This document shows positions 17,161 through 26,158 of a stretch of DNA of 61,177 bases, piece after piece. Position 1 is the first letter of the stretch, and each line of letters begins with the position of its first letter. Source of the DNA: an uncultured Bacteroidales bacterium (GTDB lineage: Bacteria > Bacteroidota > Bacteroidia > Bacteroidales > P3); the NCBI GenBank assembly GCA_900319865.1, contig ONQD01000011.1, positions 1 to 61,177 on the forward strand, read 5' to 3'. The notes beneath the pieces are model-generated. The model saw nothing but the letters and a program-made list of their open reading frames with translations, had not been told where the DNA came from and ran no database searches. The position numbers and the translations under genes were made by a program.

Positions 17161-17814
17161 ATGAAAAGACTTCTAATTAATTTATTTTTTTCTTTCTGTG
17201 TTTTACTTGTAATGTCTTGTGATTATCCTCAAAATGAGGCTATGTCCAATGAAAAACAAGATGTTGTAAAAGTCGAGACAGATGAAATAGTTGATTGTGA
17301 TTGGTGTGATGGCAATGGTTATAGTATTCATAAATGTAATTACTGTAATGGAATGGGTGCACTATATGGAACAGTCAGCAGAACTGAGAGGGGACCTTGT
17401 TCTTATTGCAATGGGAACAGAAAGTTGATTTGCAGCACCTGTTCAGGTAGTGGACGTATTAGATGTCAGTATTGTGGCGGACAAAGAAAAAGATGTACTA
17501 ATTGTAATGGTAGTGGATTTACTGTTATAGGAACATGGAATGATGTTACGTATATAAAGTGCCCATATTGTGAAGGCAGTGGTTACGAAGTATGTCTCAT
17601 TTGTGATAATGTTGGTTTTCTTCCATGTAGTACATGCTCAGGAACTGGATGGATGAATTGTCCAAAGTGTTATGGCTCTGGTAAAGGTGAATTACAAACC
17701 CGTGATAGTGTATATTATGCTGAATGTCAAGTATGTAATGGAACAGGGGAAGTGAGCTTAGAATGTGAAAAATGTAATGGTACGGGAAAAATTAAAAAAA
17801 GTGAGTTAGATTAG
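17161..17814 (+). CDS. Lipoprotein with twelve DnaJ-type CxxC zinc-ribbon-like repeats
   Basis: 217 residues. A signal peptide ends in LLVMSC, so Cys20 should be lipidated. From residue 45 to the end there are about twelve CxxC units, most of the form CxxCxGxG (CDWCDGNG, CNYCNGMG, CSTCSGSG, CPYCEGSG, CSTCSGTG, CPKCYGSG, CQVCNGTG, CEKCNGTG). This is the zinc-binding repeat of DnaJ's central domain, but there is no J domain and the protein is predicted outside the cytoplasm. The gene is AT-rich compared with its flanks and follows the structured leader. It may bind metal or unfolded protein; this is inference. Confidence 0.8.
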   Translation: MKRLLINLFFSFCVLLVMSCDYPQNEAMSNEKQDVVKVETDEIVDCDWCDGNGYSIHKCNYCNGMGALYGTVSRTERGPCSYCNGNRKLICSTCSGSGRIRCQYCGGQRKRCTNCNGSGFTVIGTWNDVTYIKCPYCEGSGYEVCLICDNVGFLPCSTCSGTGWMNCPKCYGSGKGELQTRDSVYYAECQVCNGTGEVSLECEKCNGTGKIKKSELD

Positions 17815-17872
17815 GTCTTCAAAATAATCCTCATAGTGATAGAATCGATAATAAATATCAAATAAATAATCT

Positions 17873-18670
17873 ATGAAAAGAATTGTTGTTATATTATTAT
17901 TACTGACATCGATAGATGTTCTTGCTCAAAAATATTTAACCCTGTCGAATAATGATGGAATGTACACTCTAAAATGCAAAATCAACAATGTTCCATTGAA
18001 TATGATAATTAATCCAGGTGCTGAGAAAGTGGTATTTTCTGCAGATATGGGTAGTTTCTTGCTCCAGAATGGAATAGTATCTAAGGAAGATTTTTCTGAG
18101 ATAAATAATGAACTAATAGTTACGATACGAGAATTAGAGATTTCAGGAACTACTATCAGAAATGTTCAAGCAATTATCTCATCTAGTTACGTTGGACCTC
18201 CTGTTCTTGGACAATCTGCTTTTGCAAAAATGGGACGATATTCAATTAAAGGAAATCAACTAATATTGTATGATGTAAAAACAGACAGGTCATACGCAAT
18301 TCAATATGGAAATAAATGGTTGGATAAAAAATCATTGATAGATAGAATTGACAGAAAAGCGGGAGCATATATGAATTATTTAAGATTAGAGGGAGATATG
18401 AGAGTTGACTTTGTAGAATGGCTAAATGAAATCCGACAAAGATTATATGATGGAAGGGTGTCATTTGGACAGAATAGTTCATCAAGTTGCCTAACAAATT
18501 TAGGTAGTATAAAACTTCAATGTTGTTATAATTACAATAATAGAGGAGTTCGTGGAAGAGGGAATAATTATGTAGATATTAGACAGCACGTGATAAATTT
18601 AGTTTGTGGAGTTGCAGAGGCTCTATCGCAAAAGTCTCAAACAGATATTAATGGCGTGATTTTTGAATAA
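17873..18670 (+). CDS. Secreted retropepsin-like protein with degenerate active site
   Basis: 265 residues. Signal peptide MKRIVVILLLLTSIDVLAQ. Residues 20-135 follow the clan AA aspartic protease layout of Bacteroidota: a first strand with IINPGAEKVVFS where active members have a DTGAS-type motif, then FLLQNGIVSKEDF, and a closing LGQSAFAKMGRYSIKGNQLI. The catalytic Asp is Asn47 and the next Thr/Ser is Pro48, so cleavage activity is not expected. Residues 140-265 form an unrecognised Cys- and Asn-containing domain. It lies 58 bases after the zinc-ribbon lipoprotein gene, shares its AT-rich composition, and ends at a strong terminator. Confidence 0.75.
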   Translation: MKRIVVILLLLTSIDVLAQKYLTLSNNDGMYTLKCKINNVPLNMIINPGAEKVVFSADMGSFLLQNGIVSKEDFSEINNELIVTIRELEISGTTIRNVQAIISSSYVGPPVLGQSAFAKMGRYSIKGNQLILYDVKTDRSYAIQYGNKWLDKKSLIDRIDRKAGAYMNYLRLEGDMRVDFVEWLNEIRQRLYDGRVSFGQNSSSSCLTNLGSIKLQCCYNYNNRGVRGRGNNYVDIRQHVINLVCGVAEALSQKSQTDINGVIFE

Positions 18671-18694
18671 AAGTTATTTATAATTATATAACAG

Positions 18695-18728
18695 TAAACG
18701 CCCACAAATTGTTTTTTGTGGGCGTTTA
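18695..18728. terminator. Bidirectional 14-bp terminator
   Basis: TAAACGCCCACAAA (18695-18708) pairs with TTTGTGGGCGTTTA (18715-18728) across a 6-base loop. It lies between two converging genes (ends at 18670 and 18766) and can serve both. Confidence 0.85.
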
Positions 18729-18765
18729 TTGTTAGTATAAATATTTGATTTTGTGTGTGTTGTTA

Positions 18766-20238
18766 TTAGTAGGCGCGGGCGAAGATGACGCGGCGGTGGG
18801 AGGGTTTGCCGGTGAGGATGCAGCGGCCTTCTTCCTGCGGGGCATCGTAGGGGATGCAGCGGATGGTGGCTTTGGTGAGCTCCTTGATACGCTCTTCGGT
18901 CTCGGTGGTGCCGTCCCAGTGGCAAAGGAGGAATCCGCCTTTTTCTATTTCTTCCTGGAATTGCTCCCAAGTGTCGACGGGGCGGGTGTTGGCGGCGCGG
19001 AAGTCGGCAGCGCGTTGGAAGAGAGAGTGCTGTATGTCGTCCATGAGTTGGAGTACGTGGTCGGCGATGCCTTCGATGGGCATGGTGATTTTTTCCAAGG
19101 TGTCGCGGCGGCACACTTCGCAAGTGCCGTTCTCGAGGTCGCGGGGGCCGATGGCGAGGCGTACGGGCACGCCTTTGAATTCGTATTCGTTGAATTTCCA
19201 GCCGGGTTTGTATTCGGTGCGGTTGTCGTATTTCACGGTGAGGCCTTTGGCGCGGAGCTGTTCGATGAGGGGAGCGATGTGGGCGTCGAGTTCGGCCATT
19301 TGTTCATCGTTTTTGCAGATGGGAACTATGGCCACCTGGATGGGTGCGAGTTTGGGCGGGAGTACGAGGCCGTTGTCGTCACTGTGGGTCATGATGAGTG
19401 CGCCCATAAGGCGAGTGGAGACGCCCCAGGAGGTGGCCCATACGTACTCGAGTTGGTTCTGGGTGTTGAGGAACTGGACTTCGAAGGCTTTGGCGAAGTT
19501 CTGTCCGAGGAAGTGGGAGGTGCCGGCCTGCAGGGCTTTGCCGTCCTGCATCATGGCTTCGATGCAGTAGGTGTCGAGGGCACCGGCGAAGCGTTCGTTG
19601 GGCGATTTTACGCCTTTGATGACGGGTACGGCCATCCAGTTTTGGGCGAAGTCGGCATAGACGTCGAGCATGCGGCGTGCTTCTTCCTCAGCCTCCTCGC
19701 GGGTGGCATGGGCGGTGTGGCCTTCCTGCCAGAGGAATTCGGCGGTGCGGAGGAACATGCGGGTACGCATTTCCCAGCGCACTACGTTGGCCCACTGGTT
19801 GCAGAGGATGGGGAGGTCGCGGTAGGATTTGATCCAGTTCTTGTAGGTGGACCATATAATGGTTTCGGAGGTGGGGCGGACGATGAGCTCTTCTTCAAGG
19901 CGTGCGGCGGGGTCGACAACGACACCTGTACCGTCGGGGTTGTTCATGAGACGGTGGTGGGTAACGACGGCGCATTCTTTGGCGAAGCCTTCTACATGCT
20001 CGGCTTCACGGCTGAGGAACGACTTGGGGATGAAGAGGGGGAAGTAAGCGTTTTGGTGGCCAGTGGCTTTGAACATATCGTCGAGGGCACGCTGCATTTT
20101 TTCCCAGATGGCGTAACCATAGGGTTTGATGACCATGCATCCGCGAACGGCGGAGTTTTCGGCCAAATCGGCGCGGACAACGAGTTGGTTGTACCATTCG
20201 GAGTAGTTTTCTGAACGCTTTACAAAATCTTTTGCCAT
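18766..20238 (-). CDS. proS: Prolyl-tRNA synthetase, archaeal/eukaryotic-like type
   Basis: 490 residues. It attaches proline to tRNA-Pro. It begins [20 protein letters not shown] and ends in the diagnostic RRVIFARAY of the short class without the editing insertion. Class II motifs are present: [18 protein letters not shown] (motif 2 region precursor), [20 protein letters not shown] (motif 2 with Arg-Trp-Glu) and the C-terminal anticodon domain. It is transcribed leftward from a TATCTTTG box at 20342-20349, interleaved with the promoter of the rightward envelope operon. Confidence 0.96.
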   Translation of the reverse strand: MAKDFVKRSENYSEWYNQLVVRADLAENSAVRGCMVIKPYGYAIWEKMQRALDDMFKATGHQNAYFPLFIPKSFLSREAEHVEGFAKECAVVTHHRLMNNPDGTGVVVDPAARLEEELIVRPTSETIIWSTYKNWIKSYRDLPILCNQWANVVRWEMRTRMFLRTAEFLWQEGHTAHATREEAEEEARRMLDVYADFAQNWMAVPVIKGVKSPNERFAGALDTYCIEAMMQDGKALQAGTSHFLGQNFAKAFEVQFLNTQNQLEYVWATSWGVSTRLMGALIMTHSDDNGLVLPPKLAPIQVAIVPICKNDEQMAELDAHIAPLIEQLRAKGLTVKYDNRTEYKPGWKFNEYEFKGVPVRLAIGPRDLENGTCEVCRRDTLEKITMPIEGIADHVLQLMDDIQHSLFQRAADFRAANTRPVDTWEQFQEEIEKGGFLLCHWDGTTETEERIKELTKATIRCIPYDAPQEEGRCILTGKPSHRRVIFARAY

Positions 20239-20302
20239 ATCACGATAGGGTTTTTATGTTTCGATTTTTGAATTTTTTTCGTTGTATTTCAAATTATTTG
20301 CG

Positions 20303-20310
20303 TAACTTTG
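20303..20310 (+). promoter_or_regulatory. -7 box of the envelope operon starting at 20364
   Basis: TAACTTTG, matching TAnnTTTG, 53 bases before the first start codon. A TTG at 20282-20284 is a possible -33 element with an 18-base spacer. Confidence 0.55.
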
Positions 20311-20341
20311 CATTTTGAAACGGGTGTCCGTTTCGGAGTTG

Positions 20342-20349
20342 CAAAGATA
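20342..20349 (-). promoter_or_regulatory. -7 box of proS
   Basis: Read leftward, TATCTTTG. It lies 104 bases before the proS start and downstream of the rightward promoter's start point, so the two transcripts would overlap. Confidence 0.5.
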
Positions 20350-20363
20350 CAAAATTAATATCA

Positions 20364-21221
20364 TTGACGATGAAAATCAGAGAAAAAATATTTGGAAGGG
20401 TATTGTTGTTGTGTGTGCTTGCGGTTGCCGGAAACGGCGATGCTATGGCCCAGCTGGACTTGAAGAATGATACGCTGGAGTGTCCGATTATCGGTTTCAG
20501 TGTGGGAATGATGGCTCCGAGCAACGCCCTTTCGAAGGCAACGGCTGCCAACGGGAGCGCGGTGGAGGGGTTGCGGATGAGCGACCTGTACTCGGCCCCG
20601 TGGATGAATGTGGGGTTGGATGTGATATATAAGTTCAAGAGCAACTGGCTTTTGATGGGTGAGGGGAATATGTGGTTCGCAGGCAACAACTTGAAGAATC
20701 GCACGGTGCGTATGGGGAGTGTGTATACGAGTGAGGGTTTGATAATTGGGTCGGGCGGGATGGATGCCACTGCCACTTGTTCCAACCGCGGGTTCTCGAT
20801 TGAGGCGGGTGGTGGACGTGTGTTTGCGCTGGTGCCCGAGAAGAATCCCAATTCGGGTATATTGGCTATGATGCGGGCAGGCTATCTGCGGCAGCAGACC
20901 ATTTTTATGCTCAACCAGGATCATGCACCCCAGCTGGAGAACGATATGGCGTTGCTGTACGACCACCAGCGGCACGGCTTTACGCTGACCGAGGGGGTGG
21001 GCTTTTGGTATATGAACAATAAGCGCACGTTGATGAACTTGTATGTGGGACTGGAGGTGAAGCAGTGCTGGACCTGGTCGACGCGCGACTATGTGATAGA
21101 CTATTCCGCCGGGCTGCAGGGGAAGGACCGGAACCGGTATTTTGACTGGATTTGGAGCCTGAAGATATGCTGGATGTTCCCGCTGACGGGCAAGGCATCG
21201 CACGACTACTATTTCTATTAG
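20364..21221 (+). CDS. Hypothetical outer membrane protein
   Basis: 285 residues. A signal peptide (LLLCVLAVAGNGDAMAQ) is followed by an alternating strand pattern (VGLDVIYKFKSNWLLMGEGN, LMNLYVGLEVKQCW) and an aromatic C-terminus (ASHDYYFY), all consistent with a small beta-barrel. No named family is recognised. It is the first gene of a rightward run with kdtA, tamL and the prenyl synthase gene, so an envelope role is likely. An internal ATG two codons later (MKIREKIF) could be the true start. Confidence 0.7.
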   Translation: MTMKIREKIFGRVLLLCVLAVAGNGDAMAQLDLKNDTLECPIIGFSVGMMAPSNALSKATAANGSAVEGLRMSDLYSAPWMNVGLDVIYKFKSNWLLMGEGNMWFAGNNLKNRTVRMGSVYTSEGLIIGSGGMDATATCSNRGFSIEAGGGRVFALVPEKNPNSGILAMMRAGYLRQQTIFMLNQDHAPQLENDMALLYDHQRHGFTLTEGVGFWYMNNKRTLMNLYVGLEVKQCWTWSTRDYVIDYSAGLQGKDRNRYFDWIWSLKICWMFPLTGKASHDYYFY

Positions 21222-21277
21222 TAGTTGCCTTGGGTGATAGGATTTGTTGAAAGATTGACTATTGATTGTGTTGATAT

Positions 21278-22546
21278 ATGAAAAGATTTCTATACAGTGT
21301 GGGCATAGGATGCTATGCAACCGGGGTGCGGGTGGCGGCACTGACCAACGACAAGGCGCGGAAGATGGTGGAGGGGTGGAGCCGTACGTTCGGAAGGCTG
21401 TCGATGGCTCCGGTGGGAAAGGGAAAGACGGCGTGGTTTCACGCGTCGTCGCTGGGAGAGTTTGAGCAGACGAGGCCGGTGCTGGAGGAGTTTAGGAAAC
21501 GGCACCCGGAGTATAAGATTTGTGTCACGTTCTTCTCGCCGTCGGGATACGAGGTGCGGAAGGATTATGCGGGAGCCGACTTTGTGTGCTATCTGCCGCC
21601 CGACACGCGGGGCAACGCCGCCCGGTTTCTGAATTTGCTGCACCCTACGGTGGCATTTTTTGCCAAGTATGACTTCTGGTTCAACTACCTGGAACAGCTG
21701 AGCCTGCGGGGTGTGCCCACCTATATCTACTCTTCGATATTCCGACCGGACCAGTACTTCTTCAGATGGTACGGCCGTTGGTTCTTGAAGCATCTGAGAA
21801 GGTGCTTTACCCACATATTTGTGCAAAACGAGGAGTCGCTGGAATTGCTTAAGGGGCACGGTGTGGAGCGATGCACGCTGGCGGGCGATACACGTTTTGA
21901 CCGAGTGGCGGCCATAGTGGCTGCCGCCGAGGTGGACCCGCTGGTGGAAGGATGGCTGCAGCGCAGCCGAGAGGGGAAAGTGGTGGTGTGTGGCAGCACC
22001 TGGGAACCCGACGAGGATTGCCTGCACCGCTATTTGATGCATAGGGGCAGCGATGTGCGGATGATTGTGGCTCCCCACGAGGTTGGGGAAGAGCGGGTGG
22101 CTCATGTGTTGGGACTTTTTGGCCGGGAACGCTGTACGCTATACTCCGAGTTGAAGAGTGGCGTAGAGGGTTCTGGACAGGTGCTGGTGGTGGACAATGT
22201 GGGACTGCTGTCGAGGCTGTACCGCTATGCCGAAGTGGCGTATGTGGGGGGCGGTTTTGGCCGCGGAATCCACAACACGCTCGAGGCTGTGGCCTGGGGC
22301 ACTCCGGTGGCTTTCGGACCGAGATATGAGAAGTTTCAGGAGGCAAAGGATATTATAGCAGTGGGCGGTGCCTTGGGGTATGAACGATATGAGGATTTGG
22401 AGAAATGGATGGACCGCATGCTTGACGACAGTGAGGCGCATACACGTGCCGCCGGGGCTTTGCAGAACTATATGAACCGCCAGACGGGTACCACCGAGAA
22501 GGTGATGCAGGCTGTGGAGAGAGACTTGAAGCGGGTGAGCCCCTGA
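21278..22546 (+). CDS. waaA: 3-deoxy-D-manno-octulosonic acid (Kdo) transferase
   Basis: 422 residues, the usual KdtA length. It transfers Kdo from CMP-Kdo to lipid A precursor at the inner membrane. Seen: WFHASSLGEFEQTRP with the catalytic Glu in the SxGE loop, then FFSPSGYEV, LPPDTRGNAARFLN and FAKYDFWFNYL. In the C-terminal GT-B half are VVCGSTWEPDEDCL and AYVGGGFGRGIHNTLE for CMP binding. It lies in an envelope operon before tamL. Confidence 0.95.
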   Translation: MKRFLYSVGIGCYATGVRVAALTNDKARKMVEGWSRTFGRLSMAPVGKGKTAWFHASSLGEFEQTRPVLEEFRKRHPEYKICVTFFSPSGYEVRKDYAGADFVCYLPPDTRGNAARFLNLLHPTVAFFAKYDFWFNYLEQLSLRGVPTYIYSSIFRPDQYFFRWYGRWFLKHLRRCFTHIFVQNEESLELLKGHGVERCTLAGDTRFDRVAAIVAAAEVDPLVEGWLQRSREGKVVVCGSTWEPDEDCLHRYLMHRGSDVRMIVAPHEVGEERVAHVLGLFGRERCTLYSELKSGVEGSGQVLVVDNVGLLSRLYRYAEVAYVGGGFGRGIHNTLEAVAWGTPVAFGPRYEKFQEAKDIIAVGGALGYERYEDLEKWMDRMLDDSEAHTRAAGALQNYMNRQTGTTEKVMQAVERDLKRVSP

Positions 22547-22596
22547 GACGGGAGGGCGGAAAATGGCTATTCGTAAAAGAAATAAATGATAGAAGA

Positions 22597-25032
22597 ATGA
22601 ATAAGCATGGTTTGTTGAAACGGTTTTTGACTATGGTTGCGGGGACATTGATTGTGTGTTCGTGCAGCGTAGGGAAATATTTGCCTGAAGGAGGAAAACT
22701 GTTGCAGCATAACCAGCTGAATGCCACCATGACCGACGGCAGTGAGGTGACACCGGAGGTGAAACGCGCACTGAGCGGGGCAAGCCAGTTTTTCTATCAG
22801 CAGCCCAACAAGCGTTTCCTGTTTATGCCGATGGGGTTGTGGCTGTATTGCACTACCAACCCGGACGATTCGAGCGGATGGGCCAACTTCTGGCGTAACC
22901 AGGGAGAGCCTCCGGTGGTGTATAACCCGATGGCGGCCCAGCAGACAGCCCAGCAGTTGCAAACCTTGATGAAGACGAAAGGATGCTTCAACTCGACGGT
23001 GACGGTGGACACGGTTCATGAGGGCGATGACGGGGTGACGGTGCGCTATAACTTGAAAGCCTCGTTGCGTAGAAAGATAGACGAAGTGGGCTTTTTCAGC
23101 CGTCAGCCGGATTTGGACAGCCTGTTGAAACAATGGAGCGGGGAGTCGCTGCTGAAAGAAGGGAGCTATTATGACCAGGACCTGATGACCGCCGAGCAGA
23201 CCCGGATAGCGACCAACTTGAAAAACGAGGGGTACTATTACGCCTCGCGTGAAATGATACGTTTTTACGTGGACACGAATTATGACCCGGAGCTGCTGAG
23301 CGTGATGGTGAGTGTGAGGATGGAGCGGCGGTGGGAAGGCGATTCGGCAGTGGATGTGCCTCTGCAGAAATACCATCTAGACAAGGTGTATCTGTATCCC
23401 AACGTGTCGTCGGCCGAGGGCCAGCAGGCCAGGTTGGACACTTTGGTATACAGCTATGAAGGTCGGTTGGGAATGCACGACTACTATTTTGTGCACAACG
23501 GCACTATTTCTCCCAAGCCGAGAACTATTTGCCAGTCTCTTTATCTGTATAGCGGCCAGCAGTTCAGGCCGCGGGCGGTGTCGGCATCGACACAGTCGCT
23601 GCTGGGATTGCACAATTTCAAGTATGTGGATATCAACTTCGAAGAGTCGCCAGCCAGTAGCGACAGCAACCGTTTGCTGAATGCCCGGATCAGGATGCTG
23701 AACAATACGAGACACAGATTGTCGCTATCGCTGGAGTTGACCAATACCTCCGATTTTGGCAAATCGGGCAATCTCTTCACCAGCGGCAATTTAGGAGTGG
23801 GCACCACTCTGGGCTATCAGAACAACAACCTGTTTGGCGGCGCGGAGATGTTGAATGTGGAAGGGAATTTGTTGATTGATTTGCCGAAGAATGTGTTCGG
23901 GAGCAAGACATCGGATTTCTATCAGACGTTTTCGGCATTTGAGGCGGGATTTGGCACCACGCTGGACCTCCCGTCGTTTGTGCTGCCTTTTTCCCATTAC
24001 CTGCAGATGTCGTTCAACCGGCCTCATACGCTGGTAGGACTGAACGCGAACTATCTGTTCAGAAAGATTATACTTCCAAAGGTGGAGGGTTTTCCGGCAC
24101 AGACAGACGAGACACTGGAGCAGGTGCGAGTGGGAGCTTCGTTCGGTTATTCATGGACCCATCGCAGACGCCACCAGCATAAACTGCTTCCGGTGAATTT
24201 GAGTTTTGCCCACTTGATTTCGGGAGACCTGTATTATCTGTATCTCTTTAACCAGACCGGTGACTTGAAGTTCCTGTTCATGATTAACGACTATGTGCTG
24301 CTGAATACGCATTATGAGTATACTTTCACGGACCAGACAGTAGGGGTGAGATCGGATTTCGACTATGTGCATATTTCGCTGGAGACGGCCGGCAACCTGC
24401 TTAACCTGATAAGCAATATAACTGGCTATACCGATGTCAGGATGGACGACGCTAAATCGTTGGAATTCTATCAGTATGTGCGATTTGAAACAGAGTATAA
24501 GCGATATATCTATTTTGGAAAGAAGAGCACGTTGGTGTTGAGGGCATTGGCCGGATTGGGACTGCCTTATGGGCATTCGGTTGGTCTGCCGTATGAGAAG
24601 ATGTTTGTTGGCGGAGGCCCCACCACGATGCGTGGATGGTCGCTGCGACGGCTGGGAACGGGATTGCTGACGACGAGCGAGGTAGATTATGCTTTGGGAC
24701 TGGGCGAGGTGCAGGTGGTGGCCAACGTGGAGGCGCGGTTTCCGTTGGTGGGAATATTCGAGGGAGCGGTGTTCTGCGATGCGGGCAATGTGTGGAATTA
24801 TACCGATTGGGGACTGTCGTCAAGGTCGACTTTTAATGTGAATGAGCTGTTGCAGGGAGTAGCCTGGGACGCGGGTTTGGGACTGCGACTGGTGCTGCCC
24901 ATTATGGTTTTGCGACTGGACGTTGCTTTGCCGCTGTATGACCCGGGGTACCGTGAAGGGATGAGATGGTTAAACAAACATTGGTCGTGGAAGAAGGTGG
25001 TGCTGAACCTGGGCATCAACTATCCTTTCTAA
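22597..25032 (+). CDS. tamL: Lipoprotein BamA-family outer membrane protein (TamL-like)
   Basis: 811 residues. The N-terminus has a lipoprotein signal (GTLIVCSC; lipidated Cys21 or Cys23), followed by SVGKYLPEGGKLL, the hallmark start of Bacteroidota TamL. POTRA-like domains follow (KIDEVGFFSRQPDLDSLLKQ). The last 400 residues are an Omp85 barrel, including GLPYEKMFVGGGPTTMRGWS with the conserved RGW of the lid loop, and ending in LNLGINYPF. TamL works with TamB in outer membrane assembly; a tamB gene is not in the window. It follows waaA by 50 bases. Confidence 0.92.
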   Translation: MNKHGLLKRFLTMVAGTLIVCSCSVGKYLPEGGKLLQHNQLNATMTDGSEVTPEVKRALSGASQFFYQQPNKRFLFMPMGLWLYCTTNPDDSSGWANFWRNQGEPPVVYNPMAAQQTAQQLQTLMKTKGCFNSTVTVDTVHEGDDGVTVRYNLKASLRRKIDEVGFFSRQPDLDSLLKQWSGESLLKEGSYYDQDLMTAEQTRIATNLKNEGYYYASREMIRFYVDTNYDPELLSVMVSVRMERRWEGDSAVDVPLQKYHLDKVYLYPNVSSAEGQQARLDTLVYSYEGRLGMHDYYFVHNGTISPKPRTICQSLYLYSGQQFRPRAVSASTQSLLGLHNFKYVDINFEESPASSDSNRLLNARIRMLNNTRHRLSLSLELTNTSDFGKSGNLFTSGNLGVGTTLGYQNNNLFGGAEMLNVEGNLLIDLPKNVFGSKTSDFYQTFSAFEAGFGTTLDLPSFVLPFSHYLQMSFNRPHTLVGLNANYLFRKIILPKVEGFPAQTDETLEQVRVGASFGYSWTHRRRHQHKLLPVNLSFAHLISGDLYYLYLFNQTGDLKFLFMINDYVLLNTHYEYTFTDQTVGVRSDFDYVHISLETAGNLLNLISNITGYTDVRMDDAKSLEFYQYVRFETEYKRYIYFGKKSTLVLRALAGLGLPYGHSVGLPYEKMFVGGGPTTMRGWSLRRLGTGLLTTSEVDYALGLGEVQVVANVEARFPLVGIFEGAVFCDAGNVWNYTDWGLSSRSTFNVNELLQGVAWDAGLGLRLVLPIMVLRLDVALPLYDPGYREGMRWLNKHWSWKKVVLNLGINYPF

Positions 25033-25081
25033 ACTTGTGGAGAACGATGAATAGAATTCACTATAAAAATACTAATACATT

Positions 25082-26047
25082 ATGGAGAGTTTACTGAAAC
25101 GGGTGCAGGGGATTTTTGAGAGAGAGGTTTTCCTAAGCGAGCCCAAGGGGCTTTATGAACCGATAGAATATACTTTAAGGCTTGGCGGGAAGCGCATACG
25201 CCCGGTGATGCTGCTGGCGGCCAACCAGATGTTTGGCGGCAGTATGGAACAGGCGGAGGCGGCGGCTGTGGGCATTGAGGTGTTTCACAATTTCACATTG
25301 CTGCACGACGACTTGATGGACCAGTCGCCATTGAGACGGGGAAAGCCGACAGTGTATAGAAAATGGAACGGAAACACGGCTATACTGTCGGGCGACACGA
25401 TGTTTGCGCTGGCTTGGCGATATATGCTCAAAGTGGAGCACCCAAGGCTCAGGGAGATATTGAACTGCTTTAACGAGACGGCAATAGAGGTGTGTGAAGG
25501 TCAGCAGTACGATATGGATTTTGAGCGTGAGAGCGAGACCACGATTGCTGAGTATATGATGATGATTCGGCTGAAGACAGCGGTGCTGTTGGCCGGTGCG
25601 TTGAAAATTGGCGCCCTCTATGCAGGCGCACCGGACGAGGATGTGGACCATCTGTATGAATACGGAATCCACCTGGGGCTGGCATTCCAGCTGCAGGACG
25701 ACCTGCTGGATGCCTATGGCGATGTGGCCGTTTTCGGAAAGCAGACGGGACAGGATATTCGTGACAACAAGAAGACATATCTGATTTTGAAAGCCTTAGA
25801 GGTGGCACCGATGCAGGAACGTGAAGAGTTGAAAAGATGGTTCGCCACTACGGATTGCAACGACGATGAAAAAGTGGCAAGTGTATTGAAAATTTACGCT
25901 GGTCTGAACATCAAAGAGAAGGTGGAGGAGGCCATTGAAACGGAGTTTGAGAGTGCCCGCCGGCATCTGGATGCAATAAGGGTGGAAGAGGCTCGGAAAC
26001 GCCCTTTGCGGGAGCTCACGGAGGCTTTGCTGGGACGTAAAAAATAA
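25082..26047 (+). CDS. Trans-type polyprenyl diphosphate synthase
   Basis: 321 residues. It condenses isopentenyl diphosphate with allylic diphosphates to make a longer prenyl chain. Both aspartate-rich motifs are seen: LLHDDLMDQSPLRRGKPT (first, DDxxD) and LAFQLQDDLLDAYGD (second). LRLGGKRIRPVMLL is the substrate-binding GKRIRP region. The chain length made (farnesyl, geranylgeranyl or longer) cannot be decided from the sequence. Last gene of the envelope operon. Confidence 0.93.
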   Translation: MESLLKRVQGIFEREVFLSEPKGLYEPIEYTLRLGGKRIRPVMLLAANQMFGGSMEQAEAAAVGIEVFHNFTLLHDDLMDQSPLRRGKPTVYRKWNGNTAILSGDTMFALAWRYMLKVEHPRLREILNCFNETAIEVCEGQQYDMDFERESETTIAEYMMMIRLKTAVLLAGALKIGALYAGAPDEDVDHLYEYGIHLGLAFQLQDDLLDAYGDVAVFGKQTGQDIRDNKKTYLILKALEVAPMQEREELKRWFATTDCNDDEKVASVLKIYAGLNIKEKVEEAIETEFESARRHLDAIRVEEARKRPLRELTEALLGRKK

Positions 26048-26086
26048 AAAAAATAAACTTTTTCTCTCTGTTTTAGAAAAATAGTG

Positions 26087-26094
26087 TATATTTG
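26087..26094 (+). promoter_or_regulatory. -7 box of the exb operon
   Basis: TATATTTG, 64 bases before the ExbB start, within an AT-rich spacer. No clear -33 element. Confidence 0.6.
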
Positions 26095-26158
26095 CAGAAA
26101 TATTGATTACAAACAAAAACAAATTTACTAATTTATAATCAACTCATTAAATTAAATC

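Noticed and set aside
18745-20214. 489-codon + strand frame opposite proS
   Set aside because: Exact overlap with prolyl-tRNA synthetase, which has all class II motifs; the opposite frame is low-complexity Val/Gly/Asp.
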